A DNA stretch of 64,000 nucleotides from Bacteroidota bacterium (GTDB lineage: Bacteria; Bacteroidota; Bacteroidia; Flavobacteriales; Flavobacteriaceae), in NCBI GenBank assembly GCA_018267095.1, contig JAFDZC010000004.1:124001-188000 (forward strand). The letters run 5' to 3'. Below are positions 49,157-60,354 of the stretch, one piece after another. Every line of letters starts with the position of its first letter. Position 1 is the first letter of the stretch. A program made the position numbers and the translations under genes. A model generated the notes under the pieces. It saw only the letters and a program-made list of their open reading frames with translations. It did no database searches and was not told where the DNA came from.

Positions 49157-52100
49157 ATGGAAACAACTACTTTATACAGAAAGAAATTCATATCACTATT
49201 TGTAAGCTTGTTCTTATTGACAATAGGATATGCACAAACGTCACAAACCTTTAATACATCTGGTAGTTTTACTCCGCCAGCAGGAGTCACATCAGTTACA
49301 GCTGAATTGTGGGGAGCTGGAGGTGGAGGTGCTTCAGGTTCTTCAGCTGCTGGAGGTGGAGGTGGAGGTGCTTATACAAGAGCAACTTTGACCGTCACTC
49401 CGGGAACTCCAGTTACGGTAACCGTTGGTACCGGAGGTACAGTAGGTACCGCCGGAGGAGACTCTTCTATGGGCGCTGCAACAGCTAATGGCGGTGCTGC
49501 TGGAAGTCTCCGTGCTGGAGGTGTTGGAGGAAGCGCTTCAGCTATTATTGCTCCTGTTACTGCATCATATGCAGGTGGAAACGGAGGTAACGCACGTAAC
49601 TCAACCAGTGGTGGAACCAACGAAGCCGGTGGTGGTGGTGGTGCCTCTGCTACAACTGTAGCAGCTGGTGGAAACGGTAACAATGGAGGAAACAATAACA
49701 ACTCTGTGACAACCGGAGGTTTTGGAACCGGTAATGGTGGTGGTGGTGCTGCCACTGACGGAAATCCAGATGCGGTTTCAGGAAATGCTCCAGGTGGCGG
49801 TGGCGGTGGTCGTGGCGAGGGTAGTTCAACCAGTGGAACTGGAGCTAATGGTCGAGTATCTATTTCATGGGTATGTCCAACCTACTCACTAACAGCTGCA
49901 ACTACAGCAACTGGTCCTTTTTGTGGAAGTTCTGCATCAACAGTAACCATAAAATCATCAACAATGCCGAGTGGTAACTACACAGTTACCTATAATATGA
50001 GTGGCGCAACTACTGCCACAGGTGTAACAGCAACTGTAACATTTACCGCAGGTTCTCCCGGAACAGCTACATTTACAACCTCAGCGTTAAATGCTGGTAC
50101 AACCACTATTACAATTACAAACATTAGTTCTGCTGGTGCTTGTTCAGCAACAATTAGCTCAAACAACACAGCTACTGTAATCATCAATAATCCTGCTACA
50201 GCTGTTGCAGGAGCTGCAATGAGTACTTGTTCAAATACCGGTGCTGTAAATATCACAACCGGATCTTCAGCAACCAACTACGCTTCAATCTTATGGACTT
50301 CAAGCGGAACGGGAACTTTTGCCAATGCTACCGATATTTTAAATTGTACCTATACACCTTCTGCCGCAGATATTGCAGCCGGAAGTGTGACAATAACACT
50401 AACTGCGTACGGAAATACTCCATGCAGTAATGCAACTTCAAGTAAAACGCTTACCATTCGTGCTGCTGCAACTTCAAATGCCGGAACAGCAATCAATACT
50501 TGTTACAACTCTGGTGCAGTAAATATTACTGCGGGTTCATCAGCAACTAACTACACCTCTGTTTTGTGGACTTCAAGTGGAACAGGAACTTTTGCTAATG
50601 CAACTTCATTAACTACTTGTACATACAACCCTAGTGCAGCTGATATTGCTGCAGGTTCTGTTACACTTACTTTAAGGGCTAACGGAAATGCTCCGTGCAG
50701 TAACGCAACTTCAACCAAAACAATAACAATCCAACCTGGTCCAGCCGCAAATGCAGGAACCAATGTAAGCACCTGTAACACCGGAGCTGCTGTTAACATC
50801 ACAACGGGTGCTACGGCAAGCAATTACAGTTCAGTACAATGGACAGCCAGTGGTTTAGGTGTGTTGACCAATGCCAATTCATTAACAACCTGTACTTATA
50901 CACCAACAGCAGCAGACATTCTTCTGGGAAGTGTAACTTTGACCTTAACGGCCACAGGGAATGCACCATGCGGAGGCACTTCAGTATCAACTAAAACATT
51001 AAACATTTACGCACCTTCAACTGCTATTGCCGGAACAAATGTCACTGTATGTTCTACAACTGCATCAGTAAATATCACAACAGGAGCAACCGCAACGAAT
51101 TACACAGCTGTTTTATGGACATCTAGCGGAACAGGTTCATTTACCAATGCCAATAACTTATCAACTTGTACCTATACACCAAGTGCGGCTGATAAAGCAG
51201 CAGGAAGTGTTACCATCACACTAACGGCTTCAAATCCGGGATGTGCTAATGCTACTTCAAACAAAACGCTTTTCATAACCGCTGCACCAACAGCTGTAGC
51301 AGGAACCACTGTGAATACTTGTTCAACGACAGGAGCTGTAAATATCACAGCCGGAGCTAGCGCAACAAATCAGGCGTCCGTTTTGTGGACATCAAGCGGG
51401 AGCGGTACATTCACCAATGCAACTTCATTAACACTTTGTACCTATACGCCAAGTGCTGCGGACATTACTGCAGGAAGTGTAACATTAACCTTGACGGCTA
51501 TTGCAAATAGTCCTTGTAGTAATGTAACTTCAACGAAAACCTTGAGTATTAGTAGAGCCATGACTGCAGTGGCCGGAAGCAACTTTTCGATGTGTTCGTC
51601 TTCTGGTTCAGTAAGTGTAGTTACTGGTGCAACAGCTACCAATCAAACGGCTATTTTATGGTCTTCAAGCGGAACAGGAACATTTAGTAATCCTACCAAT
51701 ATCAGCGCTTGTAGCTATACTCCAAGTGCAGCCGATATTACTGCCGGAAGTGTAGTGATTACCTTGACAGCCACGAATGCTGGTTGTCCACCTGTTTCAT
51801 CTACAAAAACATTAACCATCTACAGAACTCCGGTGGTGAGTGCAGGACCAGCTATGAATACTTGTTCTACAACTGGTGCAGTAAACATCACTTCAGGCTC
51901 AAGTGCAAACTACCAAGCAAGTGTTTTGTGGACCTCAAGTGGAACCGGAACTTTCGCCAATGCGAATTCACTCACAACTTGTACATACACACCAAGCGCC
52001 GCCGATATTTCAGCAGGGAGCGTAACGTTGACTTTGACCGGATTTGGCAATGCACCATGCGGCAACACAAGTGCAACAAAAACACTTACCATTAATGCTG

Positions 52101-55100
52101 CTGTTTCAGTTACTGGAACAACTCCGGGAACAAGAACTGGTGCGGGTACTGTTATTTTAGGAGCTACTGCTTCAGGCGGTACACTCAACTGGTATGCGGC
52201 AGCAACTGGCGGAAGCTCATTAGGCACCGGCACCAGTTTTACCACTCCGGTTATCTCAACTACAACTACCTTTTATGTAGAGGCCGTTAACGGAGCCTGT
52301 GCTTCAACGCCAAGAACAGCAGTTATTGCAACCGTAAATTATGCTGAAATAGATGTTCAAGGAAATGCGGCTTCTATTGTTGATGGCGATCTAACACCAT
52401 CTACAGCTGATTGGACAGATTTTGGTTCCGCAACAGCCACCAGAACTTTCACCATCAGAAATACTGGAGCAGCCTTGTTAACGGTGGGCACAATCACTAT
52501 TTCAGGAACCAACGCCAGTGAATTTACCGTAACCACTCCGCCTAGTGCTACTGTGGCTGTGGGCTCATCAACCACTTTTACAGTAACATTCGCACCAACA
52601 GCTGTGGGTGTCAGAACTGCTAACATTTCGATTGTCAACAATGATAGCGATGAAAACCCATACGACTTCAATATCCAAGGAACAGGAGTAGAACAAGAAA
52701 TGGACATCCAAGGAAATGGCTTAACCATTTCTGACGGAGACAACTCACCCTCTACTTCAGATTGGACAGATTTCAGCAATGTGGCAGGAACAAGAACTTA
52801 TACCATTCGCAACTTAGGAAATATTGAATTAACTGTCGGAACTGTCTTCATTGGCGGTGCCAATGCCTCTGACTTTACAGTGACAACACCACCAGCGGCA
52901 ACCGTTGCAGCTTTTGGAACTACAACTTTTGTAGTAACTTTTTCTCCAAGCGCTATCAATACAAGAGTAGCCACCATCAGCATTGATAATAACGATGCTA
53001 ATGAAAATCCATACAACTATTCTATTCAAGGTTTTGGTATTATTCCAGAAATGGATGTACAAGGAAATACGACCTCTATTGTTGATGGCGACGCTACACC
53101 AAGTACCGCTGATTGGACTGACTTTGGTTCATCAGCCAATACTAGAACATTTACAATATTCAACAACGGTAACATTACCCTTACATTGGGTGCATACACC
53201 ATTGGTGGTGCTAATGCCTCAGAATTTACGGTAACAACACCTCCTGCTGCTACCGTTGCAGCTTTCGGCAGCACAACTTTTACCATTACATTTGCGCCAA
53301 CTGCTGTGGGAGTGAGAACTGCAACCTTCTCAATAGTGAATAATGACAGCAACGAAAATCCATATAATTTCAGCATTCAAGGAACTGGAACAACCAGAGA
53401 AATAGATGTTCAAGGTCTTGGTTTGTCTATCTCAAATGGTGATGCTATAACTTCTATTTCTGACGGAACTGACTTTGGTCCGGCAGATATTAATTTAGCT
53501 ACCATTACGCGTACTTTTACCATCAGAAATACCGGATCCATTCCGCTTACGATTTCGAACCCAACCATTTCTGGGGCTAATGCAGCTGAATTTAGCATCA
53601 CAGCTAATCCAGGCACATTACTTATTGGCGCGGGTTCTAGTACAACTTTCCAAGTAACTTTCAACCCGAGTGCCGTTTTTACCCGTGTGGCTCAAATCAA
53701 TATTGTCAACAACGATAGTGATGAAAATCCTTACACATTTGCCATTCAAGGAACCGGCTTACTCGATAATGATAGTGACGGTATAGAAAACAACACCGAT
53801 CAAGACGATGACAACGATGGTATTATTGACACCATTGAGTGTGGTACTTGTGTGAGTGACCCGTTCATCAACGGAGGTTTTGAAACTCCGGCCATTGCAG
53901 CGGCTTCTTATGCTATTCTTCCAACTGCCAGTGTAACAGGTTGGCAAACCAGCGCTGAAAACTTCATTGAAATTTGGAGTTCCGGATTCAGCAGTGGAAG
54001 CGGTGGTCCAGTACCAGCCGCAGAAGGCAATCAATTTGCAGAGCTCAACGCCAACGTTCCGGGTATATTGTACCAAACGTTTTGTTTGAACGCAGCCGGT
54101 GGAACCATCTATTGGTCCATCAAACACCGCGGGCGTTCAGGAACTGATACTGCTTATGTTCGATTCGGAGATAACTTGGCCAATGCGGTTGCCTCTACCC
54201 CTATTGTAACGATGGTTGACGGAAACACGGCTTGGGGTTCTTATTCAGGAACTTATACTATTCCGGTTGGACAAACCAACATTGTACTTGCCTTCCAAGC
54301 AGGTCCAACCGCTTCAGGAAGTCCTTCAGTAGGAAACTTCATTGATGACATTCAAATCATCATCAATCAAAACTGTGTTGATACCGATGGTGATGCAGTA
54401 GCCGATATTTTGGATGTAGATTCAGATAACGATGGTATTCCGGATATTGAAGAAGGTGGTTTTAAAGCCTACAGTAACCAAACCGGTACCATGGATAAAA
54501 CCAATGCGGCCAATTGGGTAGATGCCAATGCCAACGGAATCAACGATTACATTGACTCAAGAATTTCTGCAGGAACTTATGTGGTTCCAGATACCGATGC
54601 CGATGGCGTATACAACCATTTAGATTTAGACAGCGACAACGACTCATTATTTGATGTTGACGAATCTGGTCTACTCAACGGAGATGGCGACATCAACGGA
54701 GATGGTAAAGGCGACGGAGCTGACACCGAAGGAGACGGTATGCTGAATTTATTTGACAATTCAACCAATTTTGGTCTTGTAGCCAGAGCTTATGCGCAGG
54801 ACAGCGATTCAAACGGAACGCCTGATTACATGCAATTAGACTCTAATGACGACGGTACTGATGATATTCAAACCGGTTTATACGCCAGTTTTGACACCAA
54901 TGGTGACGGCAGAATTGACGGAACCGGAGATACAGACAGAGACGGTATTTTAGACGTATTTGATACGAATGATGCACAAAGAGGTTCGCCTAGAGATTTA
55001 AACAGAAAACTCTATTTAGATTTTGATGGACGCAACGACTACGCTGAAAACGTTGCCCTTTTGGGTGGATTATCAAACGCTACCTTGATGGCTTGGATTG

Positions 55101-57502
55101 ATTTGAACTCTGGATTTAGTGCTGCCGGAACAGTTGTAGGTCAAGATAAATTCCACATCAAAGTATCAAGTTCAAGAACTTTGCAAGCTGTGGTAAACGG
55201 AACAACATTAACTTTTGGTACACCGCTCAACAAATCGCAATGGTATCATGTGGCTGCCACTTATGGCGGTGGTACACTTACCCTTTATTTGAACGGAAAA
55301 TTAGTCGCAACACAAGCTTTAGTAGGTAGCATTGCTGCCGATGCCAGCAAACTTACTTTGGGTAAAGATCCATTGACCAGCACCAACTATTTCAAAGGTA
55401 AAATCGACGAAGTTCGCGTTTTCAATACAACACTAACTGCTTTGCAAGTACAAAGAATGGTATATCAAGAAATTCAAAACTCATCTTCACAAGTACGTGG
55501 TATGATTGTACCGAAAGATGTGGGATCACTTCCTTTCGCTAATGTTTTGAGATACTACAGAATGGATGCCTATAAAGATGATATTGTAGACGATTTAACT
55601 ACTGCTGCCATCGATACAGGAACGGGTATGAAAATGTACAACCACAAAGTAATTGCAGTTCAAGAAGCGCCTATGCCGTTTACAACTATCAGAACAGGAA
55701 CTTTTGCAACGGCCATCAACGATACTACAAAAGATATCAGAGGGTTGGATGTATTAGATTATGACTATGCCATCATACAAGCACATCACAACATCACTGA
55801 AACAGCCAACAATACCCACATGGGCTTATTTGTTGACTCAGGTGTAACGGTGACGATGAACAATGATACCAAAATTCAAAATGATTGGTATTTGAAATTA
55901 GACGGAAAAATTGACCTTCAAGGCAAATCACAATTGGTTCAAACCATTAATTCTGATTTAGATGTAACCAGTGCAGGTTCTATTGAACGCGATCAGCAAG
56001 GTCAATCAAACAAATTCAATTATAATTATTGGTGTTCACCTGTAGGAGCTATGAATGCGACCTCAAATAACAATGCATATACTGTGGCTGGTGTGTTTAA
56101 GGATGGAACTGATCCTAACAACATTCAAAACATCAACTGGACCACTGGATATGATGGTTCCGCAACTTCACCAATCACGTTGAGTAGTTATTGGATCTTT
56201 AAATTCCAAAACTTAACGCCTCAATATGCCAATTGGTCAGCAGTCGGACAAAATGGTTCTTTATCAGCTGCTCAAGGTTTCACACTCAAAGGAAGCGGTG
56301 CCGCAACAGCCTCACAAAACTATACTTTTGTTGGAAAACCAAACAACGGAACTATAACAACCCCAATTGCTGCTGGTAATTTAAACTTATGTGGAAATCC
56401 ATATCCATCAGCTCTTGATTCTAATGCATTCTTGACAGCCAACAGCAGCGCGACGACAGGTTCAATGTATTTCTGGGAACATTACAGCACCAACAGTTCA
56501 CATATGTTACTTGATTATCAAGGAGGTTATGCAGTAAGAAATCTAGTCGGAGGAACACCTCCTGTTGCGCCAGCCGGTATTAGTAATCAAGGTTCAAGTA
56601 GCAGAATTCCGTCAAGATATGTACCGGTAGGTCAAGGTTTCTTGGTCTACGGAAGCAATACGGGAGGAACCATTACTTTTGACAATAGCCAAAGAGCTTT
56701 CATCAAAGAGGATAACGCTTCTTCAAACATCATGTTCCGCCAGGACAGTGCATCTGCCTCAGCTGATAGAACTCATGATAACAGAGAAGATATGCCTTCT
56801 GGAAACTCTGATACTTTTGCCAGAATTCGCCTAGGATTTGATTCGGCCAACAACTACCACCGACAAATTCTCTTGGGATTCATGGATAACTTAGCCACCG
56901 ATGGATTTGACTCAGGATATGATGCTCCGCAAATTGATTCGCAACCGAATGATTTGTATTTCAAAATGGGTGCAGCCAACTTGGTGATTCAAGGAGTAGG
57001 TTCGTTTAATGCCAATAAAATTTATCCTTTATCATTGAAAAACAGCGTTGAAGGGAATATAAAATTTGTCTTAGATGGTGTAGAAAATCTGGATGCAACA
57101 CAGAACATCTTTATTCATGACAATGTTACCAACTTGTATCATAACATCCGCAATCAAGATTTCCAAATCAACTTGCCGGTGGGTACCTATACTGATCGAT
57201 TCTCATTGCGATTCTCAACCAGTCCCAACTTGGGTGTAGATGATTTCAACGAAAGCGAAGAAGTATCCGTGGCTTACACAAGCGCTGACAATATGATCAA
57301 CATTTCAAAAGGAATGTCCAACGCGACCATCAAAGGTGTTGAGCTGATTAATATGCTCGGTCAAAACATCAAAACATGGAACGTAGAAAATACAACCGGA
57401 AACAAAATTCAAATTCCGGTAACCAACATCAGCACCGGAACATATATTGTAAAAGTGTTGACTTCAAAAGGTGATTTTACCAAAAAAATCATCATCAAAT
57501 AA
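49157..57502 (+). CDS. giant modular T9SS surface protein (putative adhesin)
   Basis: At 2781 residues this is by far the largest gene. In order: signal peptide (~1-27, ISLFVSLFLLTIGYAQ); Gly-rich region ~30-220; Ig-like domain; seven ~90-residue Ig-like repeats (~345-980) with three conserved Cys; another Ig-like domain; four ~117-residue choice-of-anchor D domains (~1063-1536); a Cys-bearing domain of unknown type between thrombospondin type 3-like Asp loops (DNDSDGIENN, DDDNDGIIDT, then a run up to ~1940); a LamG/ConA-like domain from YLDFDGRNDYAENVALLGG; a long beta-rich region; and a T9SS type A sorting domain ending KKIIIK. It should form a long surface filament for adhesion or sugar binding; the partner is unknown. 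It has its own strong promoter and terminator. Confidence 0.88.
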   Translation: METTTLYRKKFISLFVSLFLLTIGYAQTSQTFNTSGSFTPPAGVTSVTAELWGAGGGGASGSSAAGGGGGGAYTRATLTVTPGTPVTVTVGTGGTVGTAGGDSSMGAATANGGAAGSLRAGGVGGSASAIIAPVTASYAGGNGGNARNSTSGGTNEAGGGGGASATTVAAGGNGNNGGNNNNSVTTGGFGTGNGGGGAATDGNPDAVSGNAPGGGGGGRGEGSSTSGTGANGRVSISWVCPTYSLTAATTATGPFCGSSASTVTIKSSTMPSGNYTVTYNMSGATTATGVTATVTFTAGSPGTATFTTSALNAGTTTITITNISSAGACSATISSNNTATVIINNPATAVAGAAMSTCSNTGAVNITTGSSATNYASILWTSSGTGTFANATDILNCTYTPSAADIAAGSVTITLTAYGNTPCSNATSSKTLTIRAAATSNAGTAINTCYNSGAVNITAGSSATNYTSVLWTSSGTGTFANATSLTTCTYNPSAADIAAGSVTLTLRANGNAPCSNATSTKTITIQPGPAANAGTNVSTCNTGAAVNITTGATASNYSSVQWTASGLGVLTNANSLTTCTYTPTAADILLGSVTLTLTATGNAPCGGTSVSTKTLNIYAPSTAIAGTNVTVCSTTASVNITTGATATNYTAVLWTSSGTGSFTNANNLSTCTYTPSAADKAAGSVTITLTASNPGCANATSNKTLFITAAPTAVAGTTVNTCSTTGAVNITAGASATNQASVLWTSSGSGTFTNATSLTLCTYTPSAADITAGSVTLTLTAIANSPCSNVTSTKTLSISRAMTAVAGSNFSMCSSSGSVSVVTGATATNQTAILWSSSGTGTFSNPTNISACSYTPSAADITAGSVVITLTATNAGCPPVSSTKTLTIYRTPVVSAGPAMNTCSTTGAVNITSGSSANYQASVLWTSSGTGTFANANSLTTCTYTPSAADISAGSVTLTLTGFGNAPCGNTSATKTLTINAAVSVTGTTPGTRTGAGTVILGATASGGTLNWYAAATGGSSLGTGTSFTTPVISTTTTFYVEAVNGACASTPRTAVIATVNYAEIDVQGNAASIVDGDLTPSTADWTDFGSATATRTFTIRNTGAALLTVGTITISGTNASEFTVTTPPSATVAVGSSTTFTVTFAPTAVGVRTANISIVNNDSDENPYDFNIQGTGVEQEMDIQGNGLTISDGDNSPSTSDWTDFSNVAGTRTYTIRNLGNIELTVGTVFIGGANASDFTVTTPPAATVAAFGTTTFVVTFSPSAINTRVATISIDNNDANENPYNYSIQGFGIIPEMDVQGNTTSIVDGDATPSTADWTDFGSSANTRTFTIFNNGNITLTLGAYTIGGANASEFTVTTPPAATVAAFGSTTFTITFAPTAVGVRTATFSIVNNDSNENPYNFSIQGTGTTREIDVQGLGLSISNGDAITSISDGTDFGPADINLATITRTFTIRNTGSIPLTISNPTISGANAAEFSITANPGTLLIGAGSSTTFQVTFNPSAVFTRVAQINIVNNDSDENPYTFAIQGTGLLDNDSDGIENNTDQDDDNDGIIDTIECGTCVSDPFINGGFETPAIAAASYAILPTASVTGWQTSAENFIEIWSSGFSSGSGGPVPAAEGNQFAELNANVPGILYQTFCLNAAGGTIYWSIKHRGRSGTDTAYVRFGDNLANAVASTPIVTMVDGNTAWGSYSGTYTIPVGQTNIVLAFQAGPTASGSPSVGNFIDDIQIIINQNCVDTDGDAVADILDVDSDNDGIPDIEEGGFKAYSNQTGTMDKTNAANWVDANANGINDYIDSRISAGTYVVPDTDADGVYNHLDLDSDNDSLFDVDESGLLNGDGDINGDGKGDGADTEGDGMLNLFDNSTNFGLVARAYAQDSDSNGTPDYMQLDSNDDGTDDIQTGLYASFDTNGDGRIDGTGDTDRDGILDVFDTNDAQRGSPRDLNRKLYLDFDGRNDYAENVALLGGLSNATLMAWIDLNSGFSAAGTVVGQDKFHIKVSSSRTLQAVVNGTTLTFGTPLNKSQWYHVAATYGGGTLTLYLNGKLVATQALVGSIAADASKLTLGKDPLTSTNYFKGKIDEVRVFNTTLTALQVQRMVYQEIQNSSSQVRGMIVPKDVGSLPFANVLRYYRMDAYKDDIVDDLTTAAIDTGTGMKMYNHKVIAVQEAPMPFTTIRTGTFATAINDTTKDIRGLDVLDYDYAIIQAHHNITETANNTHMGLFVDSGVTVTMNNDTKIQNDWYLKLDGKIDLQGKSQLVQTINSDLDVTSAGSIERDQQGQSNKFNYNYWCSPVGAMNATSNNNAYTVAGVFKDGTDPNNIQNINWTTGYDGSATSPITLSSYWIFKFQNLTPQYANWSAVGQNGSLSAAQGFTLKGSGAATASQNYTFVGKPNNGTITTPIAAGNLNLCGNPYPSALDSNAFLTANSSATTGSMYFWEHYSTNSSHMLLDYQGGYAVRNLVGGTPPVAPAGISNQGSSSRIPSRYVPVGQGFLVYGSNTGGTITFDNSQRAFIKEDNASSNIMFRQDSASASADRTHDNREDMPSGNSDTFARIRLGFDSANNYHRQILLGFMDNLATDGFDSGYDAPQIDSQPNDLYFKMGAANLVIQGVGSFNANKIYPLSLKNSVEGNIKFVLDGVENLDATQNIFIHDNVTNLYHNIRNQDFQINLPVGTYTDRFSLRFSTSPNLGVDDFNESEEVSVAYTSADNMINISKGMSNATIKGVELINMLGQNIKTWNVENTTGNKIQIPVTNISTGTYIVKVLTSKGDFTKKIIIK
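50191..52100 (+). repeat. seven tandem Ig-like coding repeats
   Basis: The repeat unit is about 270-276 bp, starting near 50191, 50461, 50734, 51010, 51281, 51554 and 51823. Each unit encodes a pattern such as ATNYTSVLWTSSGTGTFANA followed by CTYTPSAADIAAGSVTLTLT. Nearly identical stretches between units make the tract prone to copy-number change. Confidence 0.85.
52344..53766 (+). repeat. four tandem choice-of-anchor D coding repeats
   Basis: Units begin near 52344, 52698, 53049 and 53400, a period of 351-354 bp. Each encodes an E-[IM]-D-[IV]-Q-G start, then DGD..PST.DWTDF and ends in NNDS.ENPY.F.IQGTG. Confidence 0.85.
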
Positions 57503-57526
57503 TCCCCCTTTTTCCCCAAACCTACT

Positions 57527-57568
57527 TTAAATAAGCTTCCTCCCCCAAAGGAAGCTTATTTTTTTTGA
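57527..57568. terminator. bidirectional terminator
   Basis: AAATAAGCTTCC and GGAAGCTTATTT form a strong stem with loop TCCCCCAAA or similar between the convergent surface-protein gene and hisS, with A and T tracts on the two sides. Confidence 0.88.
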
Positions 57569-58990
57569 CTATTGAAGTTGAGCGAGTAAATCGTCAAAAG
57601 TTAAAGTTTGTTGCTCTCCGGTAATCAAGTTTTTCAAAGCAAAAGTGTTGTTTTCTATTTCATGCGTTCCGACCACAACGGCAAAAGGAATTCCGCGCTT
57701 GTCAGCATACGAAAACTGCTTCCCAACTTTGATAGCTTCGGGATAAAGTTCCACACAAACGCCGGCTAGTCGCAACTTTGTAATCGCTTTCATGGCGTAT
57801 TGCGCTTCGGCTAGTCCGTAGTTTACAAACAAAGCCTTTGTGCCAACAGCCACCGTTTCCGGGAACAAATTGAGTTCTTCCAAGACCAAATAAATGCGGT
57901 CAAGACCAAATGAAATTCCAACGCCGCTCATATTCTTCAGGCCGAAAATTCCGGTCAAATCATCATAACGACCGCCGCCGCCAATCGAGCCCATCGCTAC
58001 ACCTTCAGGTGCTGAAACTTCAAAAATAGCTCCGGTATAATAATTCAATCCGCGCGCCAAGGTCACATCCAAATCTAATTTTGAAAGACCTAAACCCAGA
58101 GCTTCCACTTGCGTACAGATAAATTGTAATTCTTCGATGCCTTTTTTGCCTTCTTCAGACAAGGACAACAGTTCTGAAAGTTGATTGAGTTTCTCTGAAA
58201 TGGTTCCCGAAAACGAAAACAACGGAGCCATCTTATCAATGGCCGAAGCAGCAATGCCTTTTTCCAACATTTCTTGGCGAACGCCCTCTGCTCCTATTTT
58301 GTCTAGTTTATCTAAAGCAACCGTAAAATCAATGAGTTGATCTTGCGCGCCCATTACCTCAGCAATTCCCGAAAGTATTTTTCGGTTGTTGATTTTAATG
58401 GTCACGCCGGCCAATCCGAGCGCTGAGAAAACCGCATCATACAGCTGAACAAGCTCGACTTCTTGCCAAAGCGAAGTAGATCCCACCACGTCGGCATCAC
58501 ACTGATAAAATTCTCTGAAACGCCCTTTTTGCGGTCGATCGGCACGCCAAACCGGTTGAATTTGGTAGCGTTTAAACGGAAACTCGATCTCATTTTGGTG
58601 TTGCACCACATAACGCGCAAAAGGCACGGTCAAATCATAACGCAAGGCTTTTTCAGAAATACGAGCGGTAAATTTGTTGAGATCAATGAGTTGTTCTTTG
58701 CTGATGGTTTCGGCTGAGTTTTCGAGCAAAGCATTCAACGAATCTGGCAACTGAATTTTGTTTTTATCAAAGAAAAAATTTCCTGAATTCAAAATTTTAA
58801 AAATCAAACGATCGCCTTCTTCACCGTATTTACCCATGAGGGTTTCAGAGTTTTCAAACGACGGAGTTTCAATAGGCTGATAGCCGAATTTTTCAAAATG
58901 GGTTTTAATCACCGAGAAAATATAGTTGCGTTTATAGACTTCAACCGGTGAAAAATCTCGGGTTCCTTTAGGGATACTTGGTTTTGCCAT
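57569..58990 (-). CDS. hisS: histidyl-tRNA synthetase
   Basis: The product, 473 residues from [20 protein letters not shown] (ATG at 58990), charges tRNA-His. Class II motif 2 lies in [20 protein letters not shown], and the histidine-specific motifs are in [15 protein letters not shown] and [14 protein letters not shown]. Motif 3 is in [18 protein letters not shown], and the anticodon-binding domain is C-terminal. An in-frame extension to 59083 has no family resemblance and was not used. It shares the terminator with the giant surface gene. Confidence 0.95.
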   Translation of the reverse strand: MAKPSIPKGTRDFSPVEVYKRNYIFSVIKTHFEKFGYQPIETPSFENSETLMGKYGEEGDRLIFKILNSGNFFFDKNKIQLPDSLNALLENSAETISKEQLIDLNKFTARISEKALRYDLTVPFARYVVQHQNEIEFPFKRYQIQPVWRADRPQKGRFREFYQCDADVVGSTSLWQEVELVQLYDAVFSALGLAGVTIKINNRKILSGIAEVMGAQDQLIDFTVALDKLDKIGAEGVRQEMLEKGIAASAIDKMAPLFSFSGTISEKLNQLSELLSLSEEGKKGIEELQFICTQVEALGLGLSKLDLDVTLARGLNYYTGAIFEVSAPEGVAMGSIGGGGRYDDLTGIFGLKNMSGVGISFGLDRIYLVLEELNLFPETVAVGTKALFVNYGLAEAQYAMKAITKLRLAGVCVELYPEAIKVGKQFSYADKRGIPFAVVVGTHEIENNTFALKNLITGEQQTLTFDDLLAQLQ

Positions 58991-59112
58991 GATTCTGAAT
59001 TCGAAAAATAGTGTGTGAATTGGCTGCAAATATCTTACTTTTTGGCATAATAATGCCTTTACAACGCGGCAAACTTGTAACAAAAGCTTTAACTTCGTGA
59101 CAAAATCGCATC

Positions 59113-60354
59113 ATGCTAAAACTATTCAGAGAAAACATTCGAATTGCGCTGGGCTCGATCAGAACCCAATTGTTGCGAACCATCTTAACTGTATTGATTA
59201 TTGCCATTGGCATTACCGCTTTGGTATGTATCTTGACCGTTGTGGCGGCGCTTGAAAATACCATTTCAACTGATTTTGCCTCGATGGGCGCCAATACGTT
59301 CAATATCAATCAATATCCTTTTGAAACACGACGACAAGGCGGAGGTGAACGCGAAGTCATCAATCCGATTATCTCTTATCCAGATGCGGTGGCTTTTAAA
59401 AACAAATACAGCTTTCCACTGACGCATACTTCGCTTTCGTTTACGGCCACCAACAAAGCCGAAGCTAAATTTGAAAGCAAAAAAACCGATCCAAAAATTA
59501 CGGTAAAAGGCGTAGACGACCATTTTATACCTAATTCAGGACTAGAAATAGCACAAGGAAGAAACTTCTCGGGTTTTGACATTGCCAACAATACTTATTG
59601 CTGTGTGGTCGGATCGGATTTTGAAAAAGATTTGCTCAAAGATGTCAATCCGATTGACAAGGTAATCTCTATCCGCGGCGCCAAATTCAAAGTCATCGGC
59701 GTACTCAAAGAGAAAGGCTCCACTTTTGGCAATAATGAAGATTTACGCGTATTGATTCCGATTCAAATTGCGCGGTCCATTTTTACTCAGCCCAATATTG
59801 ATTACACCATCAGTGTGATGATTGAGAAAAAAGAAATGCTCGATCAAGCTGTGGACAACGCCAATGCGGTCATGCGCAATGTGCGAAGACTCAGCCCAGT
59901 CGAAGAAAACAATTTTGGTATTTCACGCAGCGACGATCTGATCAACCGCATCTTGAGCATTACTGATTATTTGGGCGTTTCAGCTTGGGTTATTGGCATC
60001 ATCACCATTTTTGGATCATCCATCGCGCTGATGAATATTATGCTGGTTTCGGTAACCGAACGTACCCGCGAAATCGGCGTTCGCAAAGCGCTCGGGGCCA
60101 AACGCAGAACCATTGCTACGCAGTTTTTTATCGAAACTCTGGTCATTGGGCAAATGGGCGGAATATTCGGAATTATTCTCGGCATCTCGGCCGGCGCCGG
60201 AATTGCCTCGCTCTTGAACTTTGATTTCGTAACGCCTTGGGCCGCTATTACAGCTGCTTTTATTACCACTTTTGTCGTAGCCATTGTTTCGGGTTCCTAT
60301 CCGGCGCTTAAAGCTTCCCGCTTAGATCCGATTGAGGCTTTGCGTTATGAATAA
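59113..60354 (+). CDS. MacB-like ABC transporter permease
   Basis: The 413-residue protein has a MacB periplasmic core domain after TM1 (residues ~15-38, RTILTVLIIAIGITALVCIL; core ~50-250), and three C-terminal membrane segments of the FtsX domain (SAWVIGIITIFGSSIALMNI, GQMGGIFGIILGISAGAGIA, AAITAAFITTFVVAIVSGSY) with the family motif TREIGVRKALGA. Such permeases work with an ATPase (MacB/LolD-like) and an OM channel to move lipoproteins, peptides or drugs. The ATPase is not next to it here. It is transcribed away from hisS, and its stop directly abuts the convergent prmC stop. Confidence 0.9.
   Translation: MLKLFRENIRIALGSIRTQLLRTILTVLIIAIGITALVCILTVVAALENTISTDFASMGANTFNINQYPFETRRQGGGEREVINPIISYPDAVAFKNKYSFPLTHTSLSFTATNKAEAKFESKKTDPKITVKGVDDHFIPNSGLEIAQGRNFSGFDIANNTYCCVVGSDFEKDLLKDVNPIDKVISIRGAKFKVIGVLKEKGSTFGNNEDLRVLIPIQIARSIFTQPNIDYTISVMIEKKEMLDQAVDNANAVMRNVRRLSPVEENNFGISRSDDLINRILSITDYLGVSAWVIGIITIFGSSIALMNIMLVSVTERTREIGVRKALGAKRRTIATQFFIETLVIGQMGGIFGIILGISAGAGIASLLNFDFVTPWAAITAAFITTFVVAIVSGSYPALKASRLDPIEALRYE

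Noticed and set aside
49372-54768. Many long minus-strand ORFs antisense to the giant surface gene (for example 49372-49755, 52357-52779, 53026-53376)
   Set aside because: Their translations are low-complexity (Val, Ala, Pro) mirrors of the repeats, lack starts, signals or families, and follow from the Gly/Thr/Ala codon bias of the plus strand.
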